A DNA stretch of 15,068 bases from Alphaproteobacteria bacterium (lineage in GTDB: Bacteria; Pseudomonadota; Alphaproteobacteria; Rhizobiales; Aestuariivirgaceae), in assembly GCA_020441605.1 (NCBI GenBank), contig JAGRLX010000131.1, positions 1 to 15,068 of the forward strand. Reading direction: 5' to 3'. Shown piece after piece: positions 1-7,320 of this stretch (within the stretch, counting starts at the first letter, position 1; the number at the start of each line of letters is the position of its first letter). The notes under the pieces were generated by a model, which was not told where the DNA came from, did not search any database, and worked only from the letters and a program-made list of their open reading frames with translations. A program made the translations under genes and the position numbers.

Positions 1-1034
1 TGCATGAAGCGGTTTTCGAAGATCGTCTCGCGGATGATGCTGGTGCCCTTGGCCTTGGTCATCAGTGCCATGAACTGGGCCTGGCAGTCGGTGGGAAAGC
101 CTGGGAAAGGTTGGGTCTCGATCCGGACCGGCTCGAGCGCCGAACCATTGCGGCGGATGCGCAATCCTTCATTGGTCACATCCACGGCGATGCCGGCGCT
201 CCGCATGACGTCGATGACAGCACCGAGATGACCGGCATCGGCGCCCCGCAGCGTCACGTCGCCACCGGTCATGCCGGCGCACATGGTATAGGTTCCAGCC
301 TCGATACGGTCCGGGATCACCCGGTGTTCGGCACCATGTAGGCTGGTGACTCCATTGATCTTCAGCGTTGGCGTGTGGATACCCTCAATTCGCGCTCCCA
401 TCTTAACCAGGCAGTCGGCGACATCGCCAATTTCCGGCTCCGTGGCGGCGTTCTCGATGATGGTGTCACCCTGGGCGAGGACCGATGCCATGAGGGCCGC
501 ATGGGTGGCGCCGACCGAGACCTTGTCGAAGGCGATTCGCGCACCCTTCAAGCCGTGCTTCGCGGTTGCGATCACATAGCCGCCCTCGATAGCGATCTCC
601 GCCCCGAGAGCCTCCATGGCCTGGAGATGCATGTCGACCGGCCGCGTACCGATGGCGCAGCCGCCGGGCAGAGACACCTTGGCCTCGCCGCATCGCCCGA
701 GCAGGGGTCCGAGGACCCAGAAGCTCGCCCGCATCTTGGAGACCAGCTCGTAGGGTGCCGTGGTATCGGCAATGGTTCGAGCCGACAGCTGCTTGGTATC
801 CCCCATCTGGCCGTTCTGGCCCGGCCGCTTGCCGGCGACCATGATGTCAACGCCATGGTTCTGCAGGATCCGCTGCAGCTGCCTGACATCGGCAAGGCGC
901 GGAACGTTGCTGAGCGTGAGGGTTTCCGGCGTCAGCAGCGAAACGATCATCAGCGGCAGCGCGGCATTCTTGGCACCGGAGACCTGAATGCTGCCATTCA
1001 GGCGATTTCCGCCACGAATCCGTATTCGATCCAT
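1..1034 (-). CDS. murA: UDP-N-acetylglucosamine 1-carboxyvinyltransferase (MurA), 3' end cut off
   Basis: MurA transfers the enolpyruvyl group of phosphoenolpyruvate to UDP-GlcNAc, the first committed step of peptidoglycan synthesis, in the cytoplasm. The first 344 residues are visible; the family is usually about 420-430 aa, so roughly 80 C-terminal residues lie beyond the left edge. Seen: the N-terminal SGAKNAALP motif with the Lys22-Asn23 pair that binds substrate, the catalytic loop [12 protein letters not shown] with Cys126 (equivalent to Cys115 of E. coli), the EAGTY segment, and FPTDCQAQ holding the conserved catalytic Asp. The ATG at 1034 is preceded by AAGGA 9 bases upstream. The product begins MDRIRIRGG, as expected for the family. 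A cysteine at the active site means the enzyme should be of the fosfomycin-sensitive type (inference). The 94 bases upstream hold no promoter that I can call with confidence. Confidence 0.97.
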   Translation of the reverse strand, partial: MDRIRIRGGNRLNGSIQVSGAKNAALPLMIVSLLTPETLTLSNVPRLADVRQLQRILQNHGVDIMVAGKRPGQNGQMGDTKQLSARTIADTTAPYELVSKMRASFWVLGPLLGRCGEAKVSLPGGCAIGTRPVDMHLQAMEALGAEIAIEGGYVIATAKHGLKGARIAFDKVSVGATHAALMASVLAQGDTIIENAATEPEIGDVADCLVKMGARIEGIHTPTLKINGVTSLHGAEHRVIPDRIEAGTYTMCAGMTGGDVTLRGADAGHLGAVIDVMRSAGIAVDVTNEGLRIRRNGSALEPVRIETQPFPGFPTDCQAQFMALMTKAKGTSIIRETIFENRFM

Positions 1035-1111
1035 ATTTCCTGTTCCTTCACAAAATCAGGGCCCGGAATCGGCGCGAACCCCCACATTTTGCCGGTAACA
1101 AGCACAAATGG

Positions 1112-1121
1112 CCCAATTGGG
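1112..1121. repeat. 10-base perfect palindrome between the small gene and murA
   Basis: CCCAATTGGG is self-complementary and lies 7 bases past the stop codon of the small minus-strand gene, 78 bases before murA. It could be a protein-binding dyad. As a hairpin it has no real loop and no following T run, so a terminator is unlikely. No function is assigned. Confidence 0.3.
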
Positions 1122-1128
1122 GCAACCG

Positions 1129-1257
1129 TTAATCCTTTTGCGGTTTGGCGGCGGCCTGGCGCTCCTTGGACTGAGCCTTCCGCTTGGCAATATTGGCCTT
1201 CAGGGCCTTAGCCAGCCGCAACTTCCGCGCTTCCGCAGTCTCTTTTTTGGCGCTCAT
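1129..1257 (-). CDS. Small basic protein of 42 aa, function unknown
   Basis: The product starts MSAKKETAEARKLR and ends AAKPQKD. It is very rich in Lys, Arg, Ala and Gln, has no hydrophobic segment, and looks like one or two charged helices, so it is probably cytoplasmic and perhaps nucleic-acid binding (inference). The reading frame stays open upstream, but longer forms would run back through the tRNA gene, so the ATG at 1257 is the sensible start; the Shine-Dalgarno match there is weak. From memory, small basic proteins of this sort occur next to murA in Hyphomicrobiales, which supports a real gene. It lies between tRNA-Thr and murA and may be transcribed with murA. Confidence 0.6.
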   Translation of the reverse strand: MSAKKETAEARKLRLAKALKANIAKRKAQSKERQAAAKPQKD

Positions 1258-1350
1258 GCAAAGAAATTGGAAGTTAGTCCGCCCGCCGTCAAGTGATGGG
1301 TTGCGAAGCCGTGGCTCCTGTGGCATGTGTCCGCCCGCAAACGCCGGATC

Positions 1351-1425
<75 letters not shown>

Positions 1426-1440
1426 GTTTCTCGCCACCAT

Positions 1441-1458
1441 CGACCGGCCACCCGATCG
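1441..1458 (-). terminator. Short hairpin downstream of the PotA-like gene
   Basis: In minus-strand RNA, CGAUCGG and CCGGUCG form a 7-bp stem (one G-U) around a GUGG loop, starting 20 bases after the stop codon of the ATPase gene. In plus-strand RNA the same stem has one A-C mismatch. No U tract follows, so an intrinsic terminator is only a possibility. It separates the convergent tRNA and transporter operon. Confidence 0.3.
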
Positions 1459-1477
1459 ACCAGCAGCCCGTCAGCAT

Positions 1478-2539
1478 TCAACCCTTCAGCACATGGGCGC
1501 GGCCCGGGTCAAAGCTCAGATAGACGGTTTCGCCCGGCTCCGGCGTGAAGGCGTCGAGGGCGCGCTCCTGGACCTGCACCTTGAGTTCTATGCCTCCGGG
1601 TGCTTCGAGGAACAGCGTGACCATCGAGCCGACGAATTCCTCGGAGATGAGCTGGGCCTGAATCACATTGGGAGCCTCGGGAGCCTGTTTCGAGATCGCG
1701 ACGAGATCGGCAGCGACAACGAAGGTCACCGCAGTGGCGGGCGCAACCTCGTCTCCCACCAGAAAGGTTCCGGCCGGTGTCTCGACCCGGTTACCGGGCT
1801 TTGCGGTTCCCGACAAGATATTGTTACGACCAACGAATTCCGCCACGAAGCGGTTGGCGGGCGTGCGGTAGATGTCACGCGCCGATCCGATCTGGGCGAT
1901 CTCGCCCTTCGACATGATGACCACCCGGTCCGCCATGGCGAAGGCCTCCGATTGCGAGTGGGTGACATAGACGAAGGTGATGCCAAGTTCCCGCTGCAGC
2001 TTGGTCAATACCCCTTGCATGCGAATGACCAGGTGGGCGTCGAGGGCCGAAAGCGGCTCGTCGAGCAGCAGGATGCGGGGTTCCGTCACCAGAGCCCTGG
2101 CCAGCGCCACGCGCTGGCGTTGGCCGCCCGAGAGCGAGTTCACGTCGCGCTCGGCGAACTCGCCAATGCCCAAACGGTCCAGCCAGTCGACGGCCTTCCT
2201 GCGCCTTGCGACCTTGTCCAGTCCGCGCATCTTCAGGCCGAACTCGACGTTTTCGCGCGCGTTGAGGAAGGGAAAGAGCGCCAGTGATTGCCACACCATG
2301 GGCGTATCGCGCTCATGTGGCCTGACTCCGACGAGCGACGTGCCGGCCAGCCGGATGTCGCCTTCGGTGGGATCTTCGAGCCCCGCAAGCATGCGCAGCG
2401 TCGTCGTCTTGCCGCAGCCCGAGGGGCCCATGAAAGCCAGAAACTCGCCCTCGCGAATTTCGAAATTCATTCGCTTTACCGCCTCGAAAGTGCCGAAGCG
2501 CTTCACGACATTGTCGAAAACAACCAACGGTTCGGCCAT
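1478..2539 (-). CDS. ABC importer ATP-binding subunit, PotA-like (polyamine/opine type)
   Basis: This 353-aa cytoplasmic ATPase would power the importer encoded just upstream. Motifs in order: Walker A GPSGCGKT (38-45), Q-loop with Gln84 in an unusual VWQSLALFPF (most relatives have VFQ), signature LSGGQ (136-140), Walker B ILLLDE (156-161), and an H-loop THSQSEA with His194 where THDQSEA is usual. The last 100 or so residues fit a TOBE domain, typical of PotA/FbpC/MalK ATPases. The ATG at 2539 overlaps the TGA of the preceding permease by one base (TGATG), which argues for coupled translation; a GTG at 2542 is a possible alternative. It is the last gene of the four-gene transporter operon. 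The substrate is set by the binding protein and is unknown. Confidence 0.9.
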   Translation of the reverse strand: MAEPLVVFDNVVKRFGTFEAVKRMNFEIREGEFLAFMGPSGCGKTTTLRMLAGLEDPTEGDIRLAGTSLVGVRPHERDTPMVWQSLALFPFLNARENVEFGLKMRGLDKVARRRKAVDWLDRLGIGEFAERDVNSLSGGQRQRVALARALVTEPRILLLDEPLSALDAHLVIRMQGVLTKLQRELGITFVYVTHSQSEAFAMADRVVIMSKGEIAQIGSARDIYRTPANRFVAEFVGRNNILSGTAKPGNRVETPAGTFLVGDEVAPATAVTFVVAADLVAISKQAPEAPNVIQAQLISEEFVGSMVTLFLEAPGGIELKVQVQERALDAFTPEPGETVYLSFDPGRAHVLKG

Positions 2540-3339
2540 CACGCGGCCTCCGATTTCTTGGCGCGGCCCATGAGTAGGACCTGCGCGATGACGACGAGGC
2601 TGATGGACACGGCGAAGACCGCCGTGCCGATGGCGTTGATCTGGGGATCGACATTGCCAGTGAGGATCTCGAGGATGATCACCGGTACCGTCTTGTTGAG
2701 ACCGGAGACGAACCAGGCGACCGCAAATTCATCGAACGAGACGGCCGCCGTGAGGCACAGGGCGGCGAAGATGGAGGGACGCGTGAAGGGTATGATGACG
2801 CTCCTCATGGTGGTCCACTCCGAGGCACCGAGATTCCAGGCCGCAGGCTCCAGATTGGGGTCCATCTGGTTGAGCCGCAGGCGGATGACCGCCATAGCGA
2901 AGGGCGAGCACAGCACGGTGTGGGCGATGATCACCGAAACGGTACGGCCCGAGGCCTGGAACATCGACAGCCATCCGAGCGTTGCAAGTGCGAAAATGAC
3001 CAGTGGAATGGTCGGCGGCAAGAGGGCCAGGACGAGGAACAGCTTCTTGCCGAAGAAGTCGTAGCGATAGTCCGTATAGGCTGCCGAAAATCCGATGGCC
3101 GTGGCCAGCACGGCGGTGACCAGCGATACGAGGAGGGAGGTCTTGGCCGCATCCCAGACATCCGGATCTGAGAAGGCGGTCTCGTACCAATGGGTGGTAA
3201 AATTGCCAAGCGGGATCGTCGGGAAGCGGTCGGAGTTGAACGAGAAGACGAAGCTCGCAAGGATCGGCGCGAAGACAAACAGGAAAATCAGCGCGGTATA
3301 GCCGCGCAGCAGCCAGCGGGTGAGGCGGTCATCGCTCAT
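2539..3339 (-). CDS. ABC importer inner-membrane permease, PotC-like
   Basis: A 266-aa integral membrane protein with about six hydrophobic segments (roughly 13-35, 67-89, 100-124, 135-152, 186-208, 233-256). The coupling-helix (EAA) region, E164 to P184, has the pattern E-x2-A-W-N-L-G-A...IIP and contacts the ATPase. An N-terminal FxF-N-S-D-R-F-P stretch after the first segment is typical of PotC/PotI-type subunits. The ATG at 3339 overlaps the TGA of the PotB-like gene in an ATGA arrangement; longer forms with upstream starts would run into the previous gene and are not needed. It would pair with the 3336-4190 product as a heterodimer. Confidence 0.9.
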   Translation of the reverse strand: MSDDRLTRWLLRGYTALIFLFVFAPILASFVFSFNSDRFPTIPLGNFTTHWYETAFSDPDVWDAAKTSLLVSLVTAVLATAIGFSAAYTDYRYDFFGKKLFLVLALLPPTIPLVIFALATLGWLSMFQASGRTVSVIIAHTVLCSPFAMAVIRLRLNQMDPNLEPAAWNLGASEWTTMRSVIIPFTRPSIFAALCLTAAVSFDEFAVAWFVSGLNKTVPVIILEILTGNVDPQINAIGTAVFAVSISLVVIAQVLLMGRAKKSEAA

Positions 3340-4190
3340 TTGCGCTTCCTGTAGGCAAAGCCGATGGCGGCGAAGGCGACGGTGAGGAGTGTCACGATCA
3401 TCATCAGTGCCACAACCGCCGCCCGTGGCCATTGTTGCCCGGACTTGGACGTGTCGATGATCATGATCGACAGCGTCGGGGGTTTGGACCCACCGAGATA
3501 ATAGGGGGCGACGAAATCACCAAAGGACAGGATGAAGCAGAAGACGGCGGCAACCACGAGGCCGGTCTTGGCCAGCGGAACGACAACGGTGAAAATGGCG
3601 CGCATCCGACCGCAGCCGAGGTTGTGTGCCGCCTCCACAAGGCGCTTGTCGATATTGGCCAGCGAAAAGGTCTGCAGGATGACCGTGAGTGGTAGGCACA
3701 GCGTCAAATAGCCGATGATCGTGCCGAACTTGGTGTTGAGCATGGTATAGGGGCCGAGCCCCAAATAGGACAGGCCGGCGTTGATGACGCCCTGTTGGGC
3801 GAGAATTACCTGCCAGGCGAAGATGCGCACCAGATAGCTGGTGAAAAATGGGATGATCAGAAAGAAGATGGCCCAGCGGCGTACAGAGTCGCTGACCTTG
3901 AAGGCAAGGAAATAGCTGGCCGGAAAAGCCAGCACGCAGGTGAAGATGACGGCGAGTGCGGCTAGCCACAGGGTCAGCAGATAGGCATCCCAGAAGAAGC
4001 CGCGGGTCAGCATGCGCTCCCAATTGCCGAACTGGAATGCCGCCTCCATGCGGTAGTTCTTCACCAGAAAGAACGACATGGCGATCATGAAGGCAAGCGG
4101 GCCAATGAAGAACAGCCCCTGCCAGACGATCAATGGCAATCGCCAGGCAATGGCGTACCAGTCACGGTGTGCGGGTTGAGGTGGTGCCAC
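3336..4190 (-). CDS. ABC importer inner-membrane permease, PotB-like
   Basis: A 284-aa membrane protein with six likely transmembrane segments (about 18-42, 70-97, 106-126, 155-177, 207-228, 257-279). The EAA loop runs from E186 to P205 (EAAHNLGCGRMR...VVP), the expected docking site for the ATPase. Other PotB-like signs are the IIPFFTSYLVRIFAW stretch near 112-126 and FGDFVAPYYLGG near 223-234. The only suitable start is GTG at 4190, with a poor Shine-Dalgarno; translation may be low relative to the binding protein, which fits the hairpin region just upstream. It lies 114 bases after the binding-protein gene and overlaps the PotC-like gene by four bases. Confidence 0.9.
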   Translation of the reverse strand: MAPPQPAHRDWYAIAWRLPLIVWQGLFFIGPLAFMIAMSFFLVKNYRMEAAFQFGNWERMLTRGFFWDAYLLTLWLAALAVIFTCVLAFPASYFLAFKVSDSVRRWAIFFLIIPFFTSYLVRIFAWQVILAQQGVINAGLSYLGLGPYTMLNTKFGTIIGYLTLCLPLTVILQTFSLANIDKRLVEAAHNLGCGRMRAIFTVVVPLAKTGLVVAAVFCFILSFGDFVAPYYLGGSKPPTLSIMIIDTSKSGQQWPRAAVVALMMIVTLLTVAFAAIGFAYRKRK

Positions 4191-4215
4191 GGCTTGTTCC
4201 CGACATTGAAGCGGT

Positions 4216-4280
4216 CCTGCCCGCCTGGCAGGCAGGCCCTCTACCGGTTTGACGACCCCGTTCCCGGCAGCGCAGGGAAC
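4216..4280 (-). promoter_or_regulatory. Hairpin region between binding-protein and permease genes
   Basis: Two dyads sit in the 114-base gap. GTTCCC (4260-4265) pairs with GGGAAC (4275-4280). CCTGCC (4216-4221) can pair with GGCAGG at 4227-4232 or at 4231-4236. No T run follows either, so full termination is unlikely. Structures at this place in importer operons often protect the upstream binding-protein message from 3' decay or lower permease expression; that role is inferred. The core CGGGCAGGAC-like sequence recurs in the other importer operon at 14650-14675. Confidence 0.5.
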
Positions 4281-4304
4281 AGGGCAATCCTGCTTCGCGT
4301 GGTC

Positions 4305-5432
4305 TTACGACGCGTTCTTGTATTCCTGCCAGAACTCGTTCCAGTCCTCGAGGCTCTGCTGTTGCGGAATGTTGCGGTAGTGTATGCGGCCTTCCTTGAT
4401 CAGCGTGATTGGATCATTAGGCGAGCCATCGACCTGGCCGGAGCGCTGGGCCTCCTTCGGATCCTTCTCGTTGAGCAGCGTTCTTCCGCCCTTGGTGATG
4501 CAGAAACCCGGATAGGCGAGCATCTGGGCCGATTTGACCTGACCCTCGGGCGACAGCATGTACTGGATGAACTTCTTCACGATGTCGGCCTTGCCGGAGC
4601 CCTTGCCGATCGAATAGGACTCGGTGAACTGGATGCCGCCCTCCTTCGGCACCACGGATTTCACCGGCGCGCCGTCCTTCTCGAGCACGCCTGTGATCCA
4701 GTCGCCGATTCCGGCCATGGCCATCATCTCGCCGTTCTTCAGGCCGTTGAAGGTGCCACCGTAATCGAAGAAGCCGCCGACCTGCGGACGCAGGCTCATG
4801 GTGGTTTCCTTGATCTTCTCCCAGCCGGCCTCGTCCTGATCCCACAGCTTGGCGCCGTTGCCGTTATAGAGGCTCATTTGACCGAGATTTGGCAGATGCC
4901 AGTCGAAATGGCCGACCTTGCCCTTGATCTCCGGCTTCCAGTAGCACTTGTAGCTCATCGCCTCCTCATCGGAGATGGCGGTGGTATTGTAGCTCACGCC
5001 GAGATGGCCGCCGCGCAGCATGACCGAATAGAGCTTGCCATCCAGCCAGTGGCCAGGGAATTGCTTGAAATCATCATGCAGCATGTCGTCGAAAGGATAG
5101 TCGGCTGCGTTGAGCTCTTCGATATAGCCGGCCGCATTGAGCTGCTGCACGAATTCGGCGTCCGAGAGAATGACGTCGTAGGTGCCTGGCGGTGACTGGG
5201 CGATCAGCGCCATCATGTTGTCGCCGCCGGCATAGTATTTCGGCTTGAACTTGACATTGTTGGCGGCTTCGAATTCACCCACCATGTCGGGCTCGCCATG
5301 GCCGTACCAGGCCAGCATGTTGATTTCGACGGCCTGGGCCCAGGCCCGGCTTACATAGGGCATCGCCAAGGCGGCGCTGGCCGCGCCATATTTCAGTATG
5401 TCGCGCCGCGTGGGCTTGAAAAGTTTCGTCAT
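4305..5432 (-). CDS. Periplasmic solute-binding protein, PotD-like, with Tat-type signal
   Basis: A 375-aa binding protein of the polyamine/opine-type importer. The N terminus carries TRRDILK (8-14), close to the twin-arginine consensus, then a hydrophobic stretch and an AWA site with likely cleavage after Ala32, so Tat export is probable. The region VVPKEGGIQFTESYSI (260-275) aligns with the PotD ligand-wall segment, but Phe269 and Glu271 stand where PotD has the polyamine-contacting Trp and Asp of WMDS. A substrate other than putrescine or spermidine is therefore likely. The ATG at 5432 is preceded by GGGAG with good spacing; a longer form starting at 5459 adds nine residues ahead of the signal and is less likely. 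It is the first gene of the operon that continues through the permeases to the ATPase. Confidence 0.9.
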   Translation of the reverse strand: MTKLFKPTRRDILKYGAASAALAMPYVSRAWAQAVEINMLAWYGHGEPDMVGEFEAANNVKFKPKYYAGGDNMMALIAQSPPGTYDVILSDAEFVQQLNAAGYIEELNAADYPFDDMLHDDFKQFPGHWLDGKLYSVMLRGGHLGVSYNTTAISDEEAMSYKCYWKPEIKGKVGHFDWHLPNLGQMSLYNGNGAKLWDQDEAGWEKIKETTMSLRPQVGGFFDYGGTFNGLKNGEMMAMAGIGDWITGVLEKDGAPVKSVVPKEGGIQFTESYSIGKGSGKADIVKKFIQYMLSPEGQVKSAQMLAYPGFCITKGGRTLLNEKDPKEAQRSGQVDGSPNDPITLIKEGRIHYRNIPQQQSLEDWNEFWQEYKNAS

Positions 5433-5555
5433 GTGTTTCTCCCTCTGGCCGGTGGGCAATCCGGCGGCTTGTTCCCATTACCCTTTTGGCCCATGGCATC
5501 ATGTCTTGCCGCCGATGTCCAGCGCCACGGTGGAAAACTAGTCCCTGCTGCCATC

Positions 5556-5570
5556 ATTCGGGAAATTTAT
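5556..5570 (-). promoter_or_regulatory. Candidate LysR operator upstream of the PotD-like operon
   Basis: Read on the minus strand this is ATAAATTTCCCGAAT. It matches ATAAATTTCCGAAAT at 6526-6540 at 13 of 15 positions, including the first ten, and both contain T-N11-A, the spacing of LysR-type binding sites. It lies about 124 bases upstream of the binding-protein ATG and points towards it. TTCCCG inside it, followed 18 bases on by TAGTTT, could be a poor -35/-10 pair of the kind that needs an activator (inference). It is the only regulatory signal I see in the 164 bases between 5433 and 5596. Confidence 0.5.
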
Positions 5571-5596
5571 GCTTCTAATGAATGCATGATGCCTGC

Positions 5597-6496
5597 TTAT
5601 CGGGCATGGTCGGTCTTTCCAGGCTCCGGTTCGGCCGCTTCATCCATGTGCGAAATGAGGGAGTCAACCAGCATCAGTCCCGCTTCCGAAAGCCGCGGAT
5701 GCTTGTAGAACAGTCCGATGCGGATGGGTTCGAGTGCCGGGAAACCATCCCGGGCGGTCAGCACGCGCATCTCCGGCAACAGAGTCTTGCGGGTGAGGGC
5801 GGTGATGCCGAGGCCTGTGGCGACGGCGCGCTGCAGCCCGCCGATCTCCGGATTGGTATAGGCGATGCGCCAATTGCGCCCGCCGGCCCGCAGCGCCGCG
5901 ATCATTCGTCGTCGGTATTCGCAGCCCTCGGGATGGCTGGCCAGGGGCACCGGCACGGACCTGTTGATCGCGCTGTCGCGGGCCGCCGCCCAGATCGGCC
6001 GTTCCTCCCAGGATCGCACCAGATAGGGATTGGACTCTCGGGCCAGCAATGCGATGGCAATGTCCAGTTCATCGCGGTGAAGCGCATCGAGCACATTGCG
6101 GGACACGTCGCAATGGACAGCGAGCGTGACACCGCCCTGGGTTCTTGCGAAGTCGGAGATGGCATCCTGCAAGAAGGCCACGGAAAAATCGGTTGGCAGG
6201 CCGACCCTTAGCTCACCTTCGGCCGACCGGCCCTTCAGCCGCGCCACCGCCTCGTCGTTGAGGCGGAGAAGCTGCCGGGCGTAGATGGCGAGGGCCTCGC
6301 CATTCTCGGTGAGCACCAGATCGCGGCCTTCGTGGGTGATAAGCTTGGTGCCGACCAACTCTTCCAGTCGCTTCATCTGCAGGCTGATGGCGGGTTGCGT
6401 TCGCCCCAGCGCGTCGGCGGCGCGGGTATAGCCGCCAAGGTCGATGATGCTGACAAAGGCTCGCAGAAGGTCGGTGGGAAGGTTGATGGCGCGCAA
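5597..6496 (-). CDS. LysR-type transcriptional regulator
   Basis: A 299-aa regulator of usual LysR length. The winged helix-turn-helix occupies about residues 6-65 (LLRAFVSIIDLGGYTRAADAL then TQPAISLQMKRLEELVG, ending LVLTENG), followed by a linker helix and a periplasmic-binding-protein-like effector domain from about residue 95. The effector domain starts GELRVGLPTDF and has the expected second-half motif GLGITAL. The start is TTG at 6496: a TAA directly precedes it in frame, residue 1 falls where LysR proteins begin, and GAGGA lies about 8 bases upstream. It stands between the transporter operon and a divergent gene pair. A near-identical 15-base motif occurs in front of both, so it probably controls both and itself. 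The effector is unknown. Confidence 0.92.
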   Translation of the reverse strand: MRAINLPTDLLRAFVSIIDLGGYTRAADALGRTQPAISLQMKRLEELVGTKLITHEGRDLVLTENGEALAIYARQLLRLNDEAVARLKGRSAEGELRVGLPTDFSVAFLQDAISDFARTQGGVTLAVHCDVSRNVLDALHRDELDIAIALLARESNPYLVRSWEERPIWAAARDSAINRSVPVPLASHPEGCEYRRRMIAALRAGGRNWRIAYTNPEIGGLQRAVATGLGITALTRKTLLPEMRVLTARDGFPALEPIRIGLFYKHPRLSEAGLMLVDSLISHMDEAAEPEPGKTDHAR

Positions 6497-6522
6497 TTAC
6501 CAATCCTCATTGAACCATCATC

Positions 6523-6550
6523 ATTATAAATTTCCGAAATCGCAGGGCAA
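6523..6550 (-). promoter_or_regulatory. Putative promoter of the LysR gene
   Basis: On the minus strand a consensus -10, TATAAT (6528-6523), stands 16 bases after TTGCCC (6550-6545), an acceptable -35. Transcription would begin near 6516, about 20 bases ahead of the TTG start. The -10 overlaps the candidate operator at 6526-6540, the usual layout for LysR autorepression. Confidence 0.5.
6526..6540 (+). promoter_or_regulatory. Candidate LysR operator in the divergent lysR/BtpA-like intergenic region
   Basis: ATAAATTTCCGAAAT contains the dyad ATTTC-C-GAAAT (6530-6540) and T-N11-A (T6527 to A6539). It ends 27 bases before the ATG at 6568 and recurs upstream of the transporter operon at 5556-5570. 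TTTCCG (6531-6536) and CATATT (6554-6559), 17 bases apart, could be the weak plus-strand promoter; the leader would then be nearly absent, in line with the lack of a good Shine-Dalgarno before 6568. Confidence 0.5.
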
Positions 6551-6567
6551 GGCCATATTCTCCCATC

Positions 6568-7320
6568 ATGGATCGTGTCGCTTTCCGAAAATACTTCAAG
6601 AGCGTTGGCCCGGTGGTGTTGCCGGTGATCCACGTGCTGGACAATGCTCAGGCCGAGCGCAACGTGCGCGTTCTGGTCGGCGAAGGCGCCGCCGGGGTGT
6701 TTCTCATCAACCACGATTTCGACGTCAGCCGCTTCCTGCCCATCATCCGTCATGTGCGGCAAAGATTTCCCGCCCTGTGGCTGGCGGTGAATTTCCTGGC
6801 GGTAACCGGCAAGGATGCCTTTCCGGTACTGGGGCAGTTGCAACGCGAGGGCGTTCCCGTCGACGGCTATTGGGCCGATGACGCGCGGATCGACGAACAC
6901 CGGGCCTCTGCTGATCAGACTGAAGCTGGCGAAATTGCCCGGGTTCGCGCCGAGTCGGGCTGGATCGGCCTCTACACCGGCGGCACGTGTTTCAAGAAGC
7001 AGCGTGAAGTGGCACCCGAAGACTATGCCAGCGCGGCGCGGACCGCGGTGAACTACATGGACGCCGTCTGCACCTCTGGCGTGGCCACCGGCCGTGCTGC
7101 CGATACCGGCAAGATCGCCACCTTCCGCCGGGCCATCGGCGATGAGGCCTTGACGCTGGCCTCCGGCATCACCCCGGACAACGCCCATCACTACATGGCC
7201 GATGTCGACGGCTTCATGGTGGCGACCGGCATCAACAAGGATGGCGACTTCTACAATATTGATGCACGGAAGCTCGCCAGGCTACTGAAACTCACCCGGG
7301 ATTACGGAGCGACATCATGA
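6568..7320 (+). CDS. BtpA/SgcQ-like TIM-barrel protein, function unknown
   Basis: A 250-aa protein that looks like a phosphate-binding TIM barrel of the BtpA/SgcQ type. Signs are the early strand VVLPVIHVLDN (16-26), VFLINHDF (44-51), DAVCTSGVATG (165-175), LASGITPDN (197-205) and the C-terminal DGFMVATGINKDGDFYNID (214-232), which correspond to the late-strand phosphate-binding turns of the family. There is no signal peptide or membrane segment, so it should be cytoplasmic. The reaction is not known; BtpA was linked to photosystem I stability in cyanobacteria and SgcQ sits in a sugar-uptake operon, neither of which fixes a role here. The start at 6568 has no strong Shine-Dalgarno. Its TGA overlaps the next start (ATGA), so the two products are probably made together. 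It is probably LysR-controlled. Confidence 0.72.
   Translation: MDRVAFRKYFKSVGPVVLPVIHVLDNAQAERNVRVLVGEGAAGVFLINHDFDVSRFLPIIRHVRQRFPALWLAVNFLAVTGKDAFPVLGQLQREGVPVDGYWADDARIDEHRASADQTEAGEIARVRAESGWIGLYTGGTCFKKQREVAPEDYASAARTAVNYMDAVCTSGVATGRAADTGKIATFRRAIGDEALTLASGITPDNAHHYMADVDGFMVATGINKDGDFYNIDARKLARLLKLTRDYGATS

Noticed and set aside
1112..1121. CCCAATTGGG palindrome as an intrinsic terminator
   Set aside because: The stem is short with no free loop and no T run follows.
375..1211. Long plus-strand open frame of 278 codons
   Set aside because: It is antisense to murA, whose catalytic motifs are intact; the translation is low-complexity and matches nothing recognised.
4167..5195. Plus-strand open frame of 342 codons
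   Set aside because: It is the mirror of the PotD-like gene, in GC-rich DNA where antisense frames stay open by codon bias.
6373..7191. Minus-strand open frame of 272 codons across the lysR/BtpA-like region
   Set aside because: It overlaps the start of lysR and most of the BtpA-like gene antisense, and would cross the divergent promoter region.
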